Shown here in pieces: positions 12,545-24,083 of a DNA stretch of 64,000 bases. The notes under the pieces are model-generated. The model made no database searches. It had not been told where the DNA came from and was given only the letters and a program-made list of their open reading frames with translations. Source of the stretch: Bedellia somnulentella (lineage: Eukaryota; Arthropoda; Insecta; Lepidoptera; Bedelliidae); contig OY755171.1 in the NCBI GenBank assembly GCA_963576735.1, positions 15,376,001 through 15,440,000 on the forward strand. The letters are read 5' to 3'. Every line of letters starts with the position of its first letter. Position 1 is the stretch's first letter. The position numbers and the translations under genes are program-made.

Positions 12545-13200
12545 TGAAAACGAGGGATGCCCTGAAAGTTTTGTCATATAATATATATGATGACAAAACT
12601 TTCAAGGCATAAAGCAAATGAAACTGTGTAAAAATATTTTATGTTTTTTAAAATTTTGACCACGTAGAGCAATTCTCTGTTTCATACGCTCTCGAACCAA
12701 TTAATAAAGTGTTAATTCAACTTTGAAGTGGTAAATATATAAGGTGGTGGTATATACAGCTACTTCGAAATAAGCTTCTTAACCAGACTCAACCCTTGAT
12801 TGCGAAGATTTTTCTTAATTTCAGGTAATGTTTAGATGTTTTAGGGTTTGCGTCAGGGCTGCATGGGGCATGGTCAAGAATATGTACTTTTCCTATAAAT
12901 AGGAAATAATTTAACGAGCGCTGCTGTAGTAAGCTTGCGTTGTCTTGCTGCAGGATGATACGCAGCTTGGAATAAGTTTTTTAAAATTCGGCTACATGCG
13001 GCCAACAAACTACAAATCTGCATTTACCTTTTCTTAGATTTTAAGTGAAATGGTCGCAACGAGGCCTGTTTTTGCAACAAATGTACCCACTATCTTCTTT
13101 GAAATGCTTCGGGAACGCATAACTCTCGTCAGGTTGGGCTCATCTCGGCCGACCCAGGTTGTGGATCATTCTTTAGGACCCGAACTGTAGTAATAGACAT
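12545..13200 (-). pseudogene. mariner-type transposase relic
   Basis: On the minus strand, broken frames give pieces of a mariner transposase: FQRR/VGTFVAKTGLVAT, then QDNAS, then CSPDANPK and LKLRKIFAIKG. These correspond to the HHDNA and YSPDLAPCD regions of the DD34D catalytic core. Several stops and frameshifts make it inactive. A short inverted pair, GAAAGTTTTGTCAT / ATGACAAAACTTTC (12559-12602), lies at the left end. Confidence 0.6.
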
Positions 13201-13364
13201 AGGCATATGAGGCATGATGTCATAGACGTGATTGGGCTCCCCCTCGGATAAATTGTTCTTTTAACAGACAGCTTTTTGGTATTAATAGCCGCGAGTATAT
13301 GTATGCTATAAAAAGAGGTTCTGTATAAAATAAATACCCTGTATTTAAAAAGTAAACTGAAAAA

Positions 13365-13550
13365 AATGCCGCCGTGGTACACCGGTAAAGCGATTGGCTT
13401 ACAATAGAGATCTCGGTTTCGATTCCCGATGGGTAATCTCACAAATTCCATGAATAAGATTTTACCCAGTAAGGTAAAATATTCCTGCTTAGAAATATTT
13501 AAATACAAAAAAAATAAGGTGATTCGAAGGGCACGTTAAGCCTGGCCTAG
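13365..13550 (+). repeat. SINE family C relic
   Basis: Diverged tRNA-like head (GCCGTGGTACACCGGTAAAG; B-box-like GGTTTCGATTCCC) and the first part of the body, up to GAAGGGCACGTTAAGCC. Confidence 0.65.
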
Positions 13551-14790
13551 CAACCTGCACTGTTGGTATGGTTGACAAGCGAACCAAGCGAAGCGCACGG
13601 GCACTACCTACCTTATCTCGAAGCGCTTCGTTTTTTTTTTAATCCTCATAAGTTGGGTTTGGATTATGCTATATTTGTTCTGGAATCAATGTAATTTCAC
13701 TGGTGATAAACGGCTGTGAACAACACTAGCGGCGAATACACCAACCCGAAATACCGTGTTCCGATGAGATTAGACGTCTACAGTAGTACGTCTACAGTAC
13801 TACACGACATGGTACAAAGGGTATGGCATCAAGTGAACGTGTAATAAGCCAAGTTAGTAAGTCTAAGTCAGCTTATCACAGCACACGTTCACTTACTAAC
13901 GATGTCGTTCTGCCTTGCCGTGTAATACTCCCTTTATGTTCGAAGCTTACAGCACGAGTGGCGATTCCAGCAGTGGTTTCACCACCGTTACTTATAACAA
14001 CATAATTACAAACTAAGATTACTATCAATTTATTCTAACCAATTTTGAAAAAGATGATATTCCCTTTACAACAAAAAAACTACGTCGAAAAGTTACTGAT
14101 CCTGAAACTAACACGTATGCAAAACGTGCATTATCAAAAAACGTGTTAAATTCTTCATTGACTTGTAATCTATATGTATTTAAACGGTTCAGATAAAAAA
14201 TGAGCATCGTGCTTTGTTAATAATTGTAAAAAAAAACTAAAAATATACAAATTCTTAAATTTTAACATTTTTCTAAATGGCATACAAAATATAAAATATT
14301 GACATCTTTTTGAACGGCCTCCAAAACACAGTTTTAGAAATATTTTACATTTTTTTCTATACAGTAATACTCGTAGTTACCCGTCTCTACTAACTCACAG
14401 CCAAACGTGATGCGTGAAGGGCTTTGTAGTAGCAAGATTAGTACATAAGTAGCATGTAAGCGAATAGATATATCAAGAGTAGAGTATACATCATACATTT
14501 TTGAGCCGATATAGGAACGCAAACGTGACGTCAATCATCGTGTTTGTATGTTTTATAAAATTTGTTATACCTATATGTCAAAAGATCCAAAGCAATTATT
14601 TTATTATTAAACGGTTTTTTATTAAACGGTTTTATTTAGCTCACCCCGTTTGTTTTATTTTTTATTCTTGGGTCAAATTTAGTAATTCAAATTTCACCCT
14701 CTTCCTATCAACCCATTAATCTGAAATTTTGTATACACTTTGGATTTTGGTGACAATACAATTATATTTATTCATTATCATTATAAATTC
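13551..14790. other. Non-coding stretch, nothing recognised
   Basis: No repeat family of the window and no exon was recognised. Small inverted repeats occur, for example CGTGTAATAAG / CTTATCACAGCACACG near 13837-13890. Confidence 0.35.
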
Positions 14791-15190
14791 AAGATGGCCG
14801 CCGCTACAAAATGGCGGATAATTTAGGTTTTATTTATCCTATCAATATGGGTATCAAATGAAAGGGCTAAACAAGCAGAATACAATATACTATAAAAAAA
14901 TGAAATCCAAGATGGCGGATAACGTAGGTTTTATCAATCCCATCAATATGGGTATCAAATGAATGTGCTCAACCAGTAGAATACAATGTACTATATAAAA
15001 TTATAATCCAAGATGGCGGCCTCTACAAAATGGTGGATAACTTAGGTTTTATATCAATCCCATCAACATGGGTATCAAATGAAAGGTCTCAACAAGTAGA
15101 ATACAATTTGCAAAATTAAAATCTAAGATGGTCGCCATACAGTGCACTATACAAAATCAATATTTAAGATGGGCGCAGCCACTAAATGGC
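14791..15190 (+). repeat. Tandem repeat, about 101-118 bp period
   Basis: Units start at AAGATGG: 14791, 14909, 15010, 15125 and (short) 15166. The first three share GGATAAYNTAGGTTTT, then ATGGGTATCAAATGAA and AGTAGAATACAAT. The last units are shortened. The array ends about 100 bp before the Helitron helicase remnant. Confidence 0.85.
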
Positions 15191-15290
15191 ATATAATAAT
15201 AAGATTTAGATTTAGAAATTGGATCTGTAATTTATTTAGGTATCTGATTAATTAGGATATATATATTTTTTTATTATTCGTCGAACTCAA

Positions 15291-15662
15291 ATGTATGCAA
15301 CAGATGTACCTGCCGTCCGAATTAATTTCGCAAGAGACGGAGTACATCTTATACAACCGAAAGCCATACAGTTTCCAGCTAAGTACAATTACGGGACAGC
15401 TGAAAGAAGAATGTTGCCTTTAATACTATCATGGGCTTCTACTCGTACAATACATAAAATGCAGGGCAGCACTGTGGATTACGCAGTCGTATACTTAGGT
15501 GCGAAACTGTTTGAAGAAGATCAAGCCTACGTGGCTCTTAGTAGAGTCAGATCTTTGCAGGGACTACGTATAGAGGAGTTGGACTGCAATAAACTCACGT
15601 GCAAAAAACCTTGCAATAATGAAGCACTATATGAATTAAACAGAATGCGAAATAAAATCTAA
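15291..15662 (+). pseudogene. Helitron RepHel helicase, C-terminal fragment
   Basis: Open frame of 123 codons matching the last helicase motifs of Helitron Pif1-like helicase: [15 protein letters not shown] (motif V type) and [19 protein letters not shown] (motif VI type), ending in [12 protein letters not shown]. The Rep domain and helicase motifs I-IV are absent upstream, so this is a 5'-truncated remnant although its own frame is intact. Confidence 0.85.
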
Positions 15663-15669
15663 AAACTAG

Positions 15670-16438
15670 AAAATAAAAATAGGTAAAAAAACTTTTTAAG
15701 TTAAACAGTTTTATTATTAACATACAGAGCAATGTTTAAGATTAATGTACTAAAAACCTAAAAATAATAATAAAATAGATACAGTCGTAGGAATTATATA
15801 CATATGCATAGACTAGACTAAAATAAAACCGTGGGGCACGTCAATTGTCTACAAATTATCGACTTAATGTGCGATAGAAGAAACGTTTAATTCGTCGGTG
15901 GACAGTTGGCCCGCAGACGGTGAGGAAATTACTTACTATTTTCTTGCTCATGGAAATTCCAATAGTCATACACTCCATGTAAATAAAAGAGATGTTTCAA
16001 CTAGTTTCTCGTTGGAAATTTACACTGCTGGCTGGCGATGAATCGGTTCACTGCTCGCAGTTTGTCTTTAATCGACAAAACATATGATAAAAGTACTACT
16101 CGCTCAACACTATGAAACCCTAAAACTCGCTTATAATCGAGCTCGCTAGCTTGTTTCCACATTCTGCCCTATATATCACATGTCCATCGTTGTCGGTTGA
16201 ACAACTGCCCAATTATAGTGTAACATTACAAAACAAACATTTTAATCAACGATTGAAGACAATTGACGTGCCCCACGGTTTTATTTTAGTCTAGTCTATG
16301 CATATGTATATAATTCCCACGACTGTATCTATTTTATTATTATTTTTAGGTTTTTAGTACATTTATCTTAAACATTGCTCTGTATGTTAATAATAAAACC
16401 GTTTAACTTAAAAAGTTTTTTTACCTATTTTTATTTTG
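15670..16438. repeat. Large inverted repeat, about 181-bp arms
   Basis: The left arm 15670-15850 and right arm 16257-16438 are near-perfect reverse complements, sharing for example CCGTGGGGCACGTCAATTGT / ACAATTGACGTGCCCCACGG. They flank about 406 bp of unique sequence (15851-16256) without an open frame. The left arm begins 8 bp after the helicase stop codon. Confidence 0.9.
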
Positions 16439-17149
16439 ATTGTCTTTGTTTGAATAGTTAGAGGCAATTCAAATTTTATTTTAGTAACCATACAAGGAAG
16501 GTTTTTTGGAATTCGTATAGTTATTTTGTAATCAGTTACCCGTATTAGTTGGTGGAAAAAAATCTGCTAACTCCTACAATGATAAAAGTAAGTAAGTAAA
16601 AATGAAATAACTATTTTTTTCAAGTTTGGACTGGTAATCATAAAGTTAAGAACGTCGTCACTTTGATTCAAAATAGTAAGAATGCACGAAAAATTTCATT
16701 TTTGATTTAGTAAAACAAATAAATATCAATAGAAAGCATTCAATAATCATAATAATAACATTATTGATCTAGAAATAAAATAATCACTGTGCAGTGCGAA
16801 GTGTAACGTCGTAAGTTCAGATTTCACCACTCGATTTCTTGGCTTGAGTGTAGTACTGTCAACAACTAAGATATTTGGGGTTTCGAGTAGTTGGTGGGTG
16901 ATGTAGTTGAGCACCCATAACGATCGCTCTTTTATTTCACCAACTTGTATGCGGTTAAATTCCTAAAGTACCAGAGTTATTATTGAGCTGATAGTCCTGG
17001 CTCTTGAGTGAACCATAAGCATAGGACGGCATCGTAGGTAAGAAAGTATAGGCATTACAACACGACAAACAGCCAAAATAGTGTCAGGCACACACAAGGG
17101 GGCTTAAGTAGCATTCACCTTCTGTATTCACTATAAAGTAATTAAATAC
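16439..17149. other. Non-coding stretch
   Basis: A strongly decayed SINE A may lie at about 16840-16950 (GGTGGGTGATGTAGTTGAGC is A-like). Nothing else was recognised. Confidence 0.35.
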
Positions 17150-18520
17150 ATACATACATATTCTCACGCCGTTAGTTCCCATTGGGGTAGGCAGAGACTA
17201 CTGATCGCCACTTTGTACGATCCTGGCAAACCTCTCTGGCTTCGTTCACATCCATCAATCTTTTCATACATGCTCTTTTATTCTTCATACTGCGGACACC
17301 TGCCTTTTTGAGCAGATTTTCTATTTGATCCAAATGTGTCCTCCGAGGTCATCCTCTACTAACATTACCTTCCACATTGGCTCTATATATCTCTTTCACC
17401 AATTTACTGTCATCCATCCTCTCTATGTGCCCAAACCATCTCAACATTCCTTTTTCTATCTTTCTTACAATATCATCTTTTACACCACACCTTTCACGAA
17501 CAACATCATTCCTCACACAATCACAAAACCTTACATTACAAACTTTTCTGAGGGATCTCATTTCTACTGCATTCACTCTGCTTTCATGCTTCTTCTGCCA
17601 CACCCAACATTCACTGCCATACATAAGCGTAGGAATGAGGACAGCATCATGCACAGCCATTCGGGCCTTTTCAGACACCGACTGACTAGACATTAGACTA
17701 TCCATTGCTCCATTTACCGCATTACCCTTTTTCACTCTTCTCTCGATATCTTCATCACACTTTCCATCCCTAGTAAACAAACTTCCCAAAAATACAAACT
17801 CTTTCACTTGTTTCACTTTCTTACCATTAATCTCAATCACGCATTCGGTCATATTCTCCTCTCTCTCTCAAAAACCATAGTTTTTCTTTTATTCACATAC
17901 ATACATATACATACATATACTCACGGCTATATTTCCCTAGAAGGGGTAGCCAGAGCTAAGGAATTATAAATTTCTCAGCCACTTTTGGAAGTTGAGTGGG
18001 GAAAAGAGGGCAAAAATAAAGGTTTTTGGTGATGGGTCTCCAACCGCACCGCCCAAAAATCCAATTAAAAGCCTCAATACCCTTAGTCGCCTCTTACGAC
18101 ACCCGTGGGTAGAAAGGGGTAGCGACATTCTAAGCCGGCACTACACGGCAAAAATTGCACACAAGACGCACATGCAATATTCATCATCTCTTGCAACTCT
18201 TCCACCGATGATGCAAGTAGCACTTGATCGTAGGCATATAAGAGGCATTTAATGATGAATCCACCCATTCTCAATCCATAATCACTTTCACGCAACTCTG
18301 TTATACAGTCATCCATGAACAAATTGAAGAGCCACGGAGAAGCTACACAACCCTGTCGGAGCCAGTCAATATTTTCCCCGTTTACTCTGCAATCGAATCC
18401 TCATAGAGTGATACCAGTGCACGTATAAGTTGACTCCCCAAACCGAACTTGGACAACACCTCCCATGCATGCTTTCTTACGACCCTATCATACGCCTTCT
18501 TTAAATCTACGAATAATAAT
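17150..18520 (-). pseudogene. RTE-type LINE, RT to 3' end, split by SINE A
   Basis: Minus-strand LINE. The RT palm piece at about 18500-18160 has FVDLKKAYDRVVR and LLYAYDQVLLASSVEELQEM, so the expected YADD box reads YAYD. The C-terminal frame is 17852-17349: KEFVFLGSLFTRDGKCDEDI, YGSECWVWQKKHE, KIEKGMLRWFGHIERMDDSK. The 3' end at about 17150-17230 is the module CTCTGCCTACCCCAATGGG, GGCGTGAG and (TATG)n. A SINE A (17897-18153) interrupts it. The 5' half of the LINE is missing. RTE placement rests on the conserved C-terminal block and the short-repeat tail. Confidence 0.8.
17897..18153 (-). repeat. SINE family A inside RTE LINE
   Basis: Full-length reverse copy lying between the RT palm part and the C-terminal part of the LINE, so it is younger than that LINE copy. 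Confidence 0.9.
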
Positions 18521-18559
18521 ATATCTATAAATAATAAAGTAATTAATTTCTAAAAAACA

Positions 18560-20840
18560 ATTATTTTGATCATAGTGTGAAGTGGTGGCTTCGCTATATT
18601 TTTAAAAAATAATATTAAACCAAAAAATCGTAACGATATTGTAAAGTTAAGCCTTGAGCAAGTCGTGGAGTTATCCTGCATAGAGTCAAAAAACTATTTC
18701 TTATTATGTGTGTATAACCAAAATTATGATAAATTCAAAAATGTAATGGAAGATGTATTAAGCAAAGTTTTCAGGAATAAAAAAACGTATAATAATATGT
18801 GGAGACTTCAATGTGGATCTCCTACAAGACAGTTATCTTAAAACACGATTGATGAGTTTATTCCAATCGTTCAATTTAGAAAATTTAATCTTGGAACCGA
18901 CTAGAATCAAAACATGTTTAGATAATGTATTAACTAATGCATATTTTTCAAGTAAAAGTGTTATAAATAAACTAGAGTCTGATCACAGCGGCCTTTTTGT
19001 TAGCTTTGCTCTAGAGATACCTGAACAAACAATTCGGTATGCAAAGTTTTACTAAAGTGATGCTGATTACAAAACCATTTCGAGATATTATGGTTATAAA
19101 CAATATTTTCTTGAAATTATATCAATTGAAGCTAAGATGACTGTTATTTTATCAAAAAACTGTAACTGTGTTTGACCTTCAATGTTGTTTCAAAGACATA
19201 CGGATTTGCAGTTTATTAATAAAATATCGAAAATCATAGGTTTGTTTAGTATAATATCGTAATAAATTCATTTGACATCACAAATTCGTGATATGATTTT
19301 GCAACCAGCAACATTTTTATAAAACATTTCGCTTTATTTACATGTCGCTACGTGATTTTATCGATCGATGACGTCATTAAGTACAAAAGTTGAACAATCT
19401 TTAAAAAATCATAACTTTACAATTACTCATTTTAAATGGAAAATATTCAAATTAAACTTTTATTTTCGTGTTTACTATCATATAAAAATATTTAATAAAT
19501 ACCAAAAAAAACTTTGCATACCGAATTGTTATTAAAAAAAGGCATATTACTGCTAGTAAAGTAGAAAAATATATAAATATAATAAGCTCTAAGTTGCCTA
19601 CATGTACAATTAATAAAAACCCAAAAACTAGCTATGATATTTTTTATAATGTTCTGATAAATGAGTTTAATAATTTTAATGTAAAAAATGTAACTATTTC
19701 CAGTAAATAATGAATTGAGTAAATATGTAAAAAAATACTAAAAAATATTTAATAAAGAATGTAAAGAAGGCTAAAGCCAGATACCTAAGCCGACGTATCC
19801 GAACATCCGACAATAAAGTTAAAACAGTGTGGAATATTATCAACACCCAAACAGGCCGAGGTAAACCATGTGATTTGGAGTTCTGTGTTCGATCTGATAA
19901 AGGTCTGACTACCTCTAATGAGGAAATCGCTTGTATTTTTGAAAAATATTTTACTGACATACCATCAAAAACAACTGAAAATTTAAACACATCGGTTATG
20001 AAAGCTCAACACTTGTTACAATAAAATGTTGATAGTTGCGAAACTTTGTTTTGTTTTAAAGATGTCAGACCTGGAGATATCGAAAAATGTTTTAAATCAT
20101 TTTAATTAAAAAGTTCTGAAGACATTTAGGGTATGTCAGTGAAAGTTTGCAATATTTTTATTCTTACTTTAGCTCCATATTTAGCAGATATATTTAATGA
20201 ACGTATAAGTAATAAAATCTTTCCAAATCTCATGAAGCATAGTAAAATTGTACCACTTCTTAAATCCGGAAGAGATAAAATTAGTCCTGATGGTTATAGA
20301 CCCATATCTATTCTGCTAGTTTTAAGTAAATATTCGAAAAACGAATGTTCAATCAAATGCTTTTGCATTTCGCTTCAAACAAATTGTTTCATCCAAAACA
20401 ATTTGGCTTTATGAAGGGCCGCTCTACCACCGACGCAGGCGTTGCCTTAATGAAATACATTTTTGATTCGTGGGAACGCAAAAATGATGCTATTGGTTTG
20501 TTTTGCGATCTTACGAAGGCATTTGATTGTGTAGATCATGAAATCCTTTTTATTAAATTAGAACATTATGGCATACAAGGTGATGCACTTAAATGAATAA
20601 TGTCTTACTTTTCGGATCGGATACAAAAAGCGCAATTCAATAATACAATATCACCTGGAACTCATGGGAAAATGGTTGTTCCGCAGGGTTCTATTTTGGT
20701 CACATTTTTATTTTTGGTTTATATTAATGATTTGCCGTTTATGGTCGAGAAAATGTCCGAGATAGTGTTATTTGCTGATGATACTTCTTTAGTATTTGAC
20801 GTTAAAAGAAATGATCTGAATATTGATGAGACTTAATAAA
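18560..20840 (+). pseudogene. CR1/Jockey-group LINE, endonuclease and RT, decayed
   Basis: The APE endonuclease C-terminus is at about 18795-19028 (ICGDFNVDLL after a frameshift; SDHSGLFVSF). The RT lies at about 20133-20836: KSGRDKISPDGYRPIS, FGFMKGRSTTDAG, CDLTKAFDCVDHEI, VPQGSIL, and the catalytic FADDTSLVF box. Several stops and frameshifts break it (for example after GDALK at 20594), and a DNA element is inserted at 19029-19529. The clade is uncertain; the motifs fit the CR1/Jockey group. Confidence 0.8.
19029..19529. mobile_element. Short DNA element with 22-bp TIRs inside the LINE
   Basis: Perfect terminal inverted repeats ACAATTCGGTATGCAAAGTT(TT) at 19029-19050 and 19508-19529. The LINE frame reads on across it: EIPEQ before, VIKKRHITASKVEKY after. 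No internal gene. The exact target duplication is unclear. Confidence 0.7.
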
Positions 20841-20849
20841 CTAAGGTGT

Positions 20850-22930
20850 AGTCAACATCAAGAAATTAAGTTTATTTAAGTTAAATAGGCTAGAACAACT
20901 ATGTAGTGATTATAAACTTTCTCTAGACAATAATAAAGTTAAACTTAGCCATGATAGTAATAGAATTTGAAAAATCTCATCTAGATATTAATAACAGCCA
21001 CTTAGAGATGCAAAGCTACATAGAAGGATTAGAACAAATCATAGAGTTAAGTAATGAAAATATCAAAACAGTAGAAACACTATCTGGTTTTTGCAATAAG
21101 TGTGAAAGTGTAAGTACTGTCATAAACGATGTATCTCGTGAAAATAGGAATAATATGGTTCAGCCCACGTTTGCCTACAATAGAGGTGTGTCGACTCAGA
21201 GGACTTTAGTCTTCTCCGATTCTCTTGGTGTTAACATTGGCCATCACCTAAACAAAGAATTAGACCAGAATTCAACAAAATCTTTAAATCTTAGGTAATA
21301 CTGTGTAATACTAAATGCTCTTCTGCTGAATGGGCCTCCGCTGGAATTAGAATAAGTAGAGATCACCTATATAACATTTATAGAGAAAAGTCCTATAACT
21401 TCAACCAAGATGTTGTTATTTATGTCAGAAATTATTCTAAATTTTTCAAAAAAGTTTGTAGTGAAGCTAAATCTAGATACATAAAACATAAAATTAAGAA
21501 TTCTTCTAACAAGAGTAAGACTGTTTGGAAAATAATTAACAGTGAAACTGGAAAACCAAAGTCCCCACATGATCTCCATTTGTTATTAGATAATGAACTG
21601 ATACAGTCAATATCACAAATTGCTGACATTTTTGAAAATCAATTTATAAATAACCCCACTTCTCAGACAACAGAGAAATTAAATTCATGTCCCCAAAAAG
21701 CTCTTGAGTTGTTGGAACAAAATGTTACCAAAACAACAGCACAGTTTTCTTTCAAGTATGTTGACAGTAATGATATAATTAAAAATTTTAAAACTAAGAA
21801 CCTTAAAAAAACCGAACACATAACAGGAATGTCAGTTTTTGTCATTTAACGATACTTTTTAATGATAGAATGAAATGTATAGATGTAGGAGAATTTCCAG
21901 ACTGTATAAAGTTAAGTAGGCTCATCCCGCTACATAAATCAGGAGATAGTCAGGACTTTACCAATTATAGGCCTATTTCTATTTTACCAGTTCTCAGTAA
22001 AGTTTTTTAGAAAATCATGTCCAACCAAATGCTTTCATACTTCAACAAACATATTATTTTCCATGACAAGCAATGTTGATTGTGTAAAAAAGGAAATAGC
22101 GTTAATTAAACTTAAATATTACGGTTTTGACGAGCAAGCACTGAAATCAATGGCATCATATCTTAGTAAAAGAACTTTAAAGGTTGATATTAATGGAACC
22201 ACGTCGGAAAGATCGGAAATAGAGTTGGGCGTTCCTCAAGGTTCTATACTTGGCCCATTACTGTTTCTGATCTATATTAATGCTTTACCATTTATGGTAC
22301 AAAAGTATGTTGAGATAGTTATGTTTGCAAATGACACATCTTTAATATTTAATGTAGCGAAATTCTCTACATTTCTTGACGACGTAAATAAAGCATCTCA
22401 CTGGTATTGCATTGGTTCACTGCAAATAACCTGGTTCCGAATGCCAAAAAATCTAAATGTATTAAATTTACTTTACTGAATGTTAGGCAAATTGATGCCA
22501 ATATTGTTAATGACAGTGAAAAAGTAAAATTAGTGAAAGAGACAAAATTCCTAGGGATAATAATCGATTCTAAGTTGCAATGGGGACCCCATATACTAAC
22601 ACTCTCTAAAAGGCTGAGCTCAGCAGCGTATGCCGTGCGTAAGATTAGAGAAATAGAAGACATAGAAACAGCTCGCATTGTTTATTTCAGTTATTTTCAT
22701 AGTATTATGTCGTACGGTATTTTATTATTAGGTAAAGCGGCTGATGTTCATAAAGTTTTTGTCTTACAAAAGTGAGCTATCCGATCTATTAACATGTTAA
22801 GGTCGAGGTATTCATTGCGCGAAAAATTTAAAGATATTGGCATTTTAACTGTCCCTTGCCAATACATATTTGAGATGTTGGTTCCATATTTATTCTCCAA
22901 AAGATAGCAATGAGAGCTATTTATAATTGG
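20850..22930 (+). pseudogene. Second CR1/Jockey-group LINE copy, decayed
   Basis: Frames in order: a coiled-coil-like, Asn/Glu-rich stretch at 20951-21298 ending in a RTLVFSDSLG-type sequence; linker pieces at 21367-21849; RT at 22063-22479 (ALIKLKYYGFDEQALK, GVPQGSILGPLLFLIYINAL); thumb and C-terminus at 22407-22890 (ETKFLGIIIDSKLQWGPHI, TVPCQYIFEML). The catalytic box reads FANDTSL instead of FADDTSL, and a deletion removes the fingers-to-palm link near 22060. Confidence 0.75.
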
Positions 22931-22931
22931 C

Positions 22932-24083
22932 ATGTATTTAACGCGGCGACAAATTGATGCCATTTCGGGTCGTAAAAAAACTGAAAATGGATAGTAAATA
23001 ATCTACTTTGGCGACTAATTAGAGGTAGCATCTTAACTAGAAAGCGGCGGCTTTTTAATGAGTTTTGAGGTTTTATTTAAATTTTATCTGGCAGTGATTT
23101 TCTTTTGTGGCAATTGAATTTCTTCTAAGGCGACAAATTATTGGCGGATAAAAAAGTTAATATAGGCTTTCATAAATTCTAAAATGGGGTGGTCTGTAAA
23201 CATAACCAAAGTCTGGAATAAATACAAACAAGATCTTAAAAAAATACTTTTGGCTACCTTTGTAGAGATCTAAATTAACCAAATTGTGACATGCTATAAA
23301 ACTATTCTTGGTCTATTTTATTAACATTCCCTCTTTTAAATGAACCTACACCTACACAACTAACCTTACCTAACAGCGGGTCGACGTCACCCCGCTTCGC
23401 GGGGTTCCTATTTCCGCTCTAAGGGACACAAGCTAACCCTAACCTAACCTAGCACAAATACAATTGAGGTGATTAATTGTTTTTCAATGCGGGGGGCTTC
23501 GCCCCCCCTTCCTCCCTCTGTTTTCCTTCCCTAACTTAATTGCATCTGCCCATTAGGCTGGGTGAAGCAACTTTTAACCTAACCCAATTTATTTTATATT
23601 TATTAATTTTTACTTCAATACACATAATATGTAATTTACTTAATATTATAGTCACATAAATAAAAAAGCGAGCGAGCGCATTTGCCGCCTTTTCAAGAAT
23701 TTACGAATCTGCAAACAATATTCTAATATCCAAATACATTATTATAATACCCATTTTCAGTTTTAAAGCTACCTAAAAAACCGCTGCCAGATGTGTATTT
23801 TTATAATGAAATCCAATAGTTGCCAGTGAAGAATGTATGATATCCCCTCAGAAAAATTAGTCGCCACATTAGGTTTTAAAATACCTCAACCAGTTTTACA
23901 CTGATCCCGCTTGATATATTTGATACCTTACAGTAGCAGCCGTATTTTTAGTTTTTTGATCCTAGCATTTTGTTGCTTGTATAGTTTAATAGTCGCTAAG
24001 ATATTTAATCACTGCAAAGTTAGTTTTTTGTGACTTAATAGTAAGTTGACTAAAAAGGATTTCAGTTGCCGTGTTAAATATTT
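22932..24083. mobile_element. Possible 1.15-kb DNA element with imperfect TIRs
   Basis: Left end TATTTAACGCGGCGAC and right end (minus strand) TATTTAACACGGCAAC form about 16-bp imperfect inverted termini between LINE sequences. Inside there is no gene, but there are two strong GC hairpins (CCCCGCTTCGCGGGG near 23390; GGGGGGCTTCGCCCCCC near 23492) and CTAACC-rich telomere-like tracts (about 23430-23450). Borders are inference. Confidence 0.45.

Noticed and set aside
17325..17696. Plus-strand ORFs of 102 and 123 codons
   Set aside because: Antisense of the RTE C-terminal coding region.
23425..23460. True telomere or interstitial telomere (TTAGG)n
   Set aside because: Only a few imperfect CTAACC units within a repeat-like context, not a proper array.
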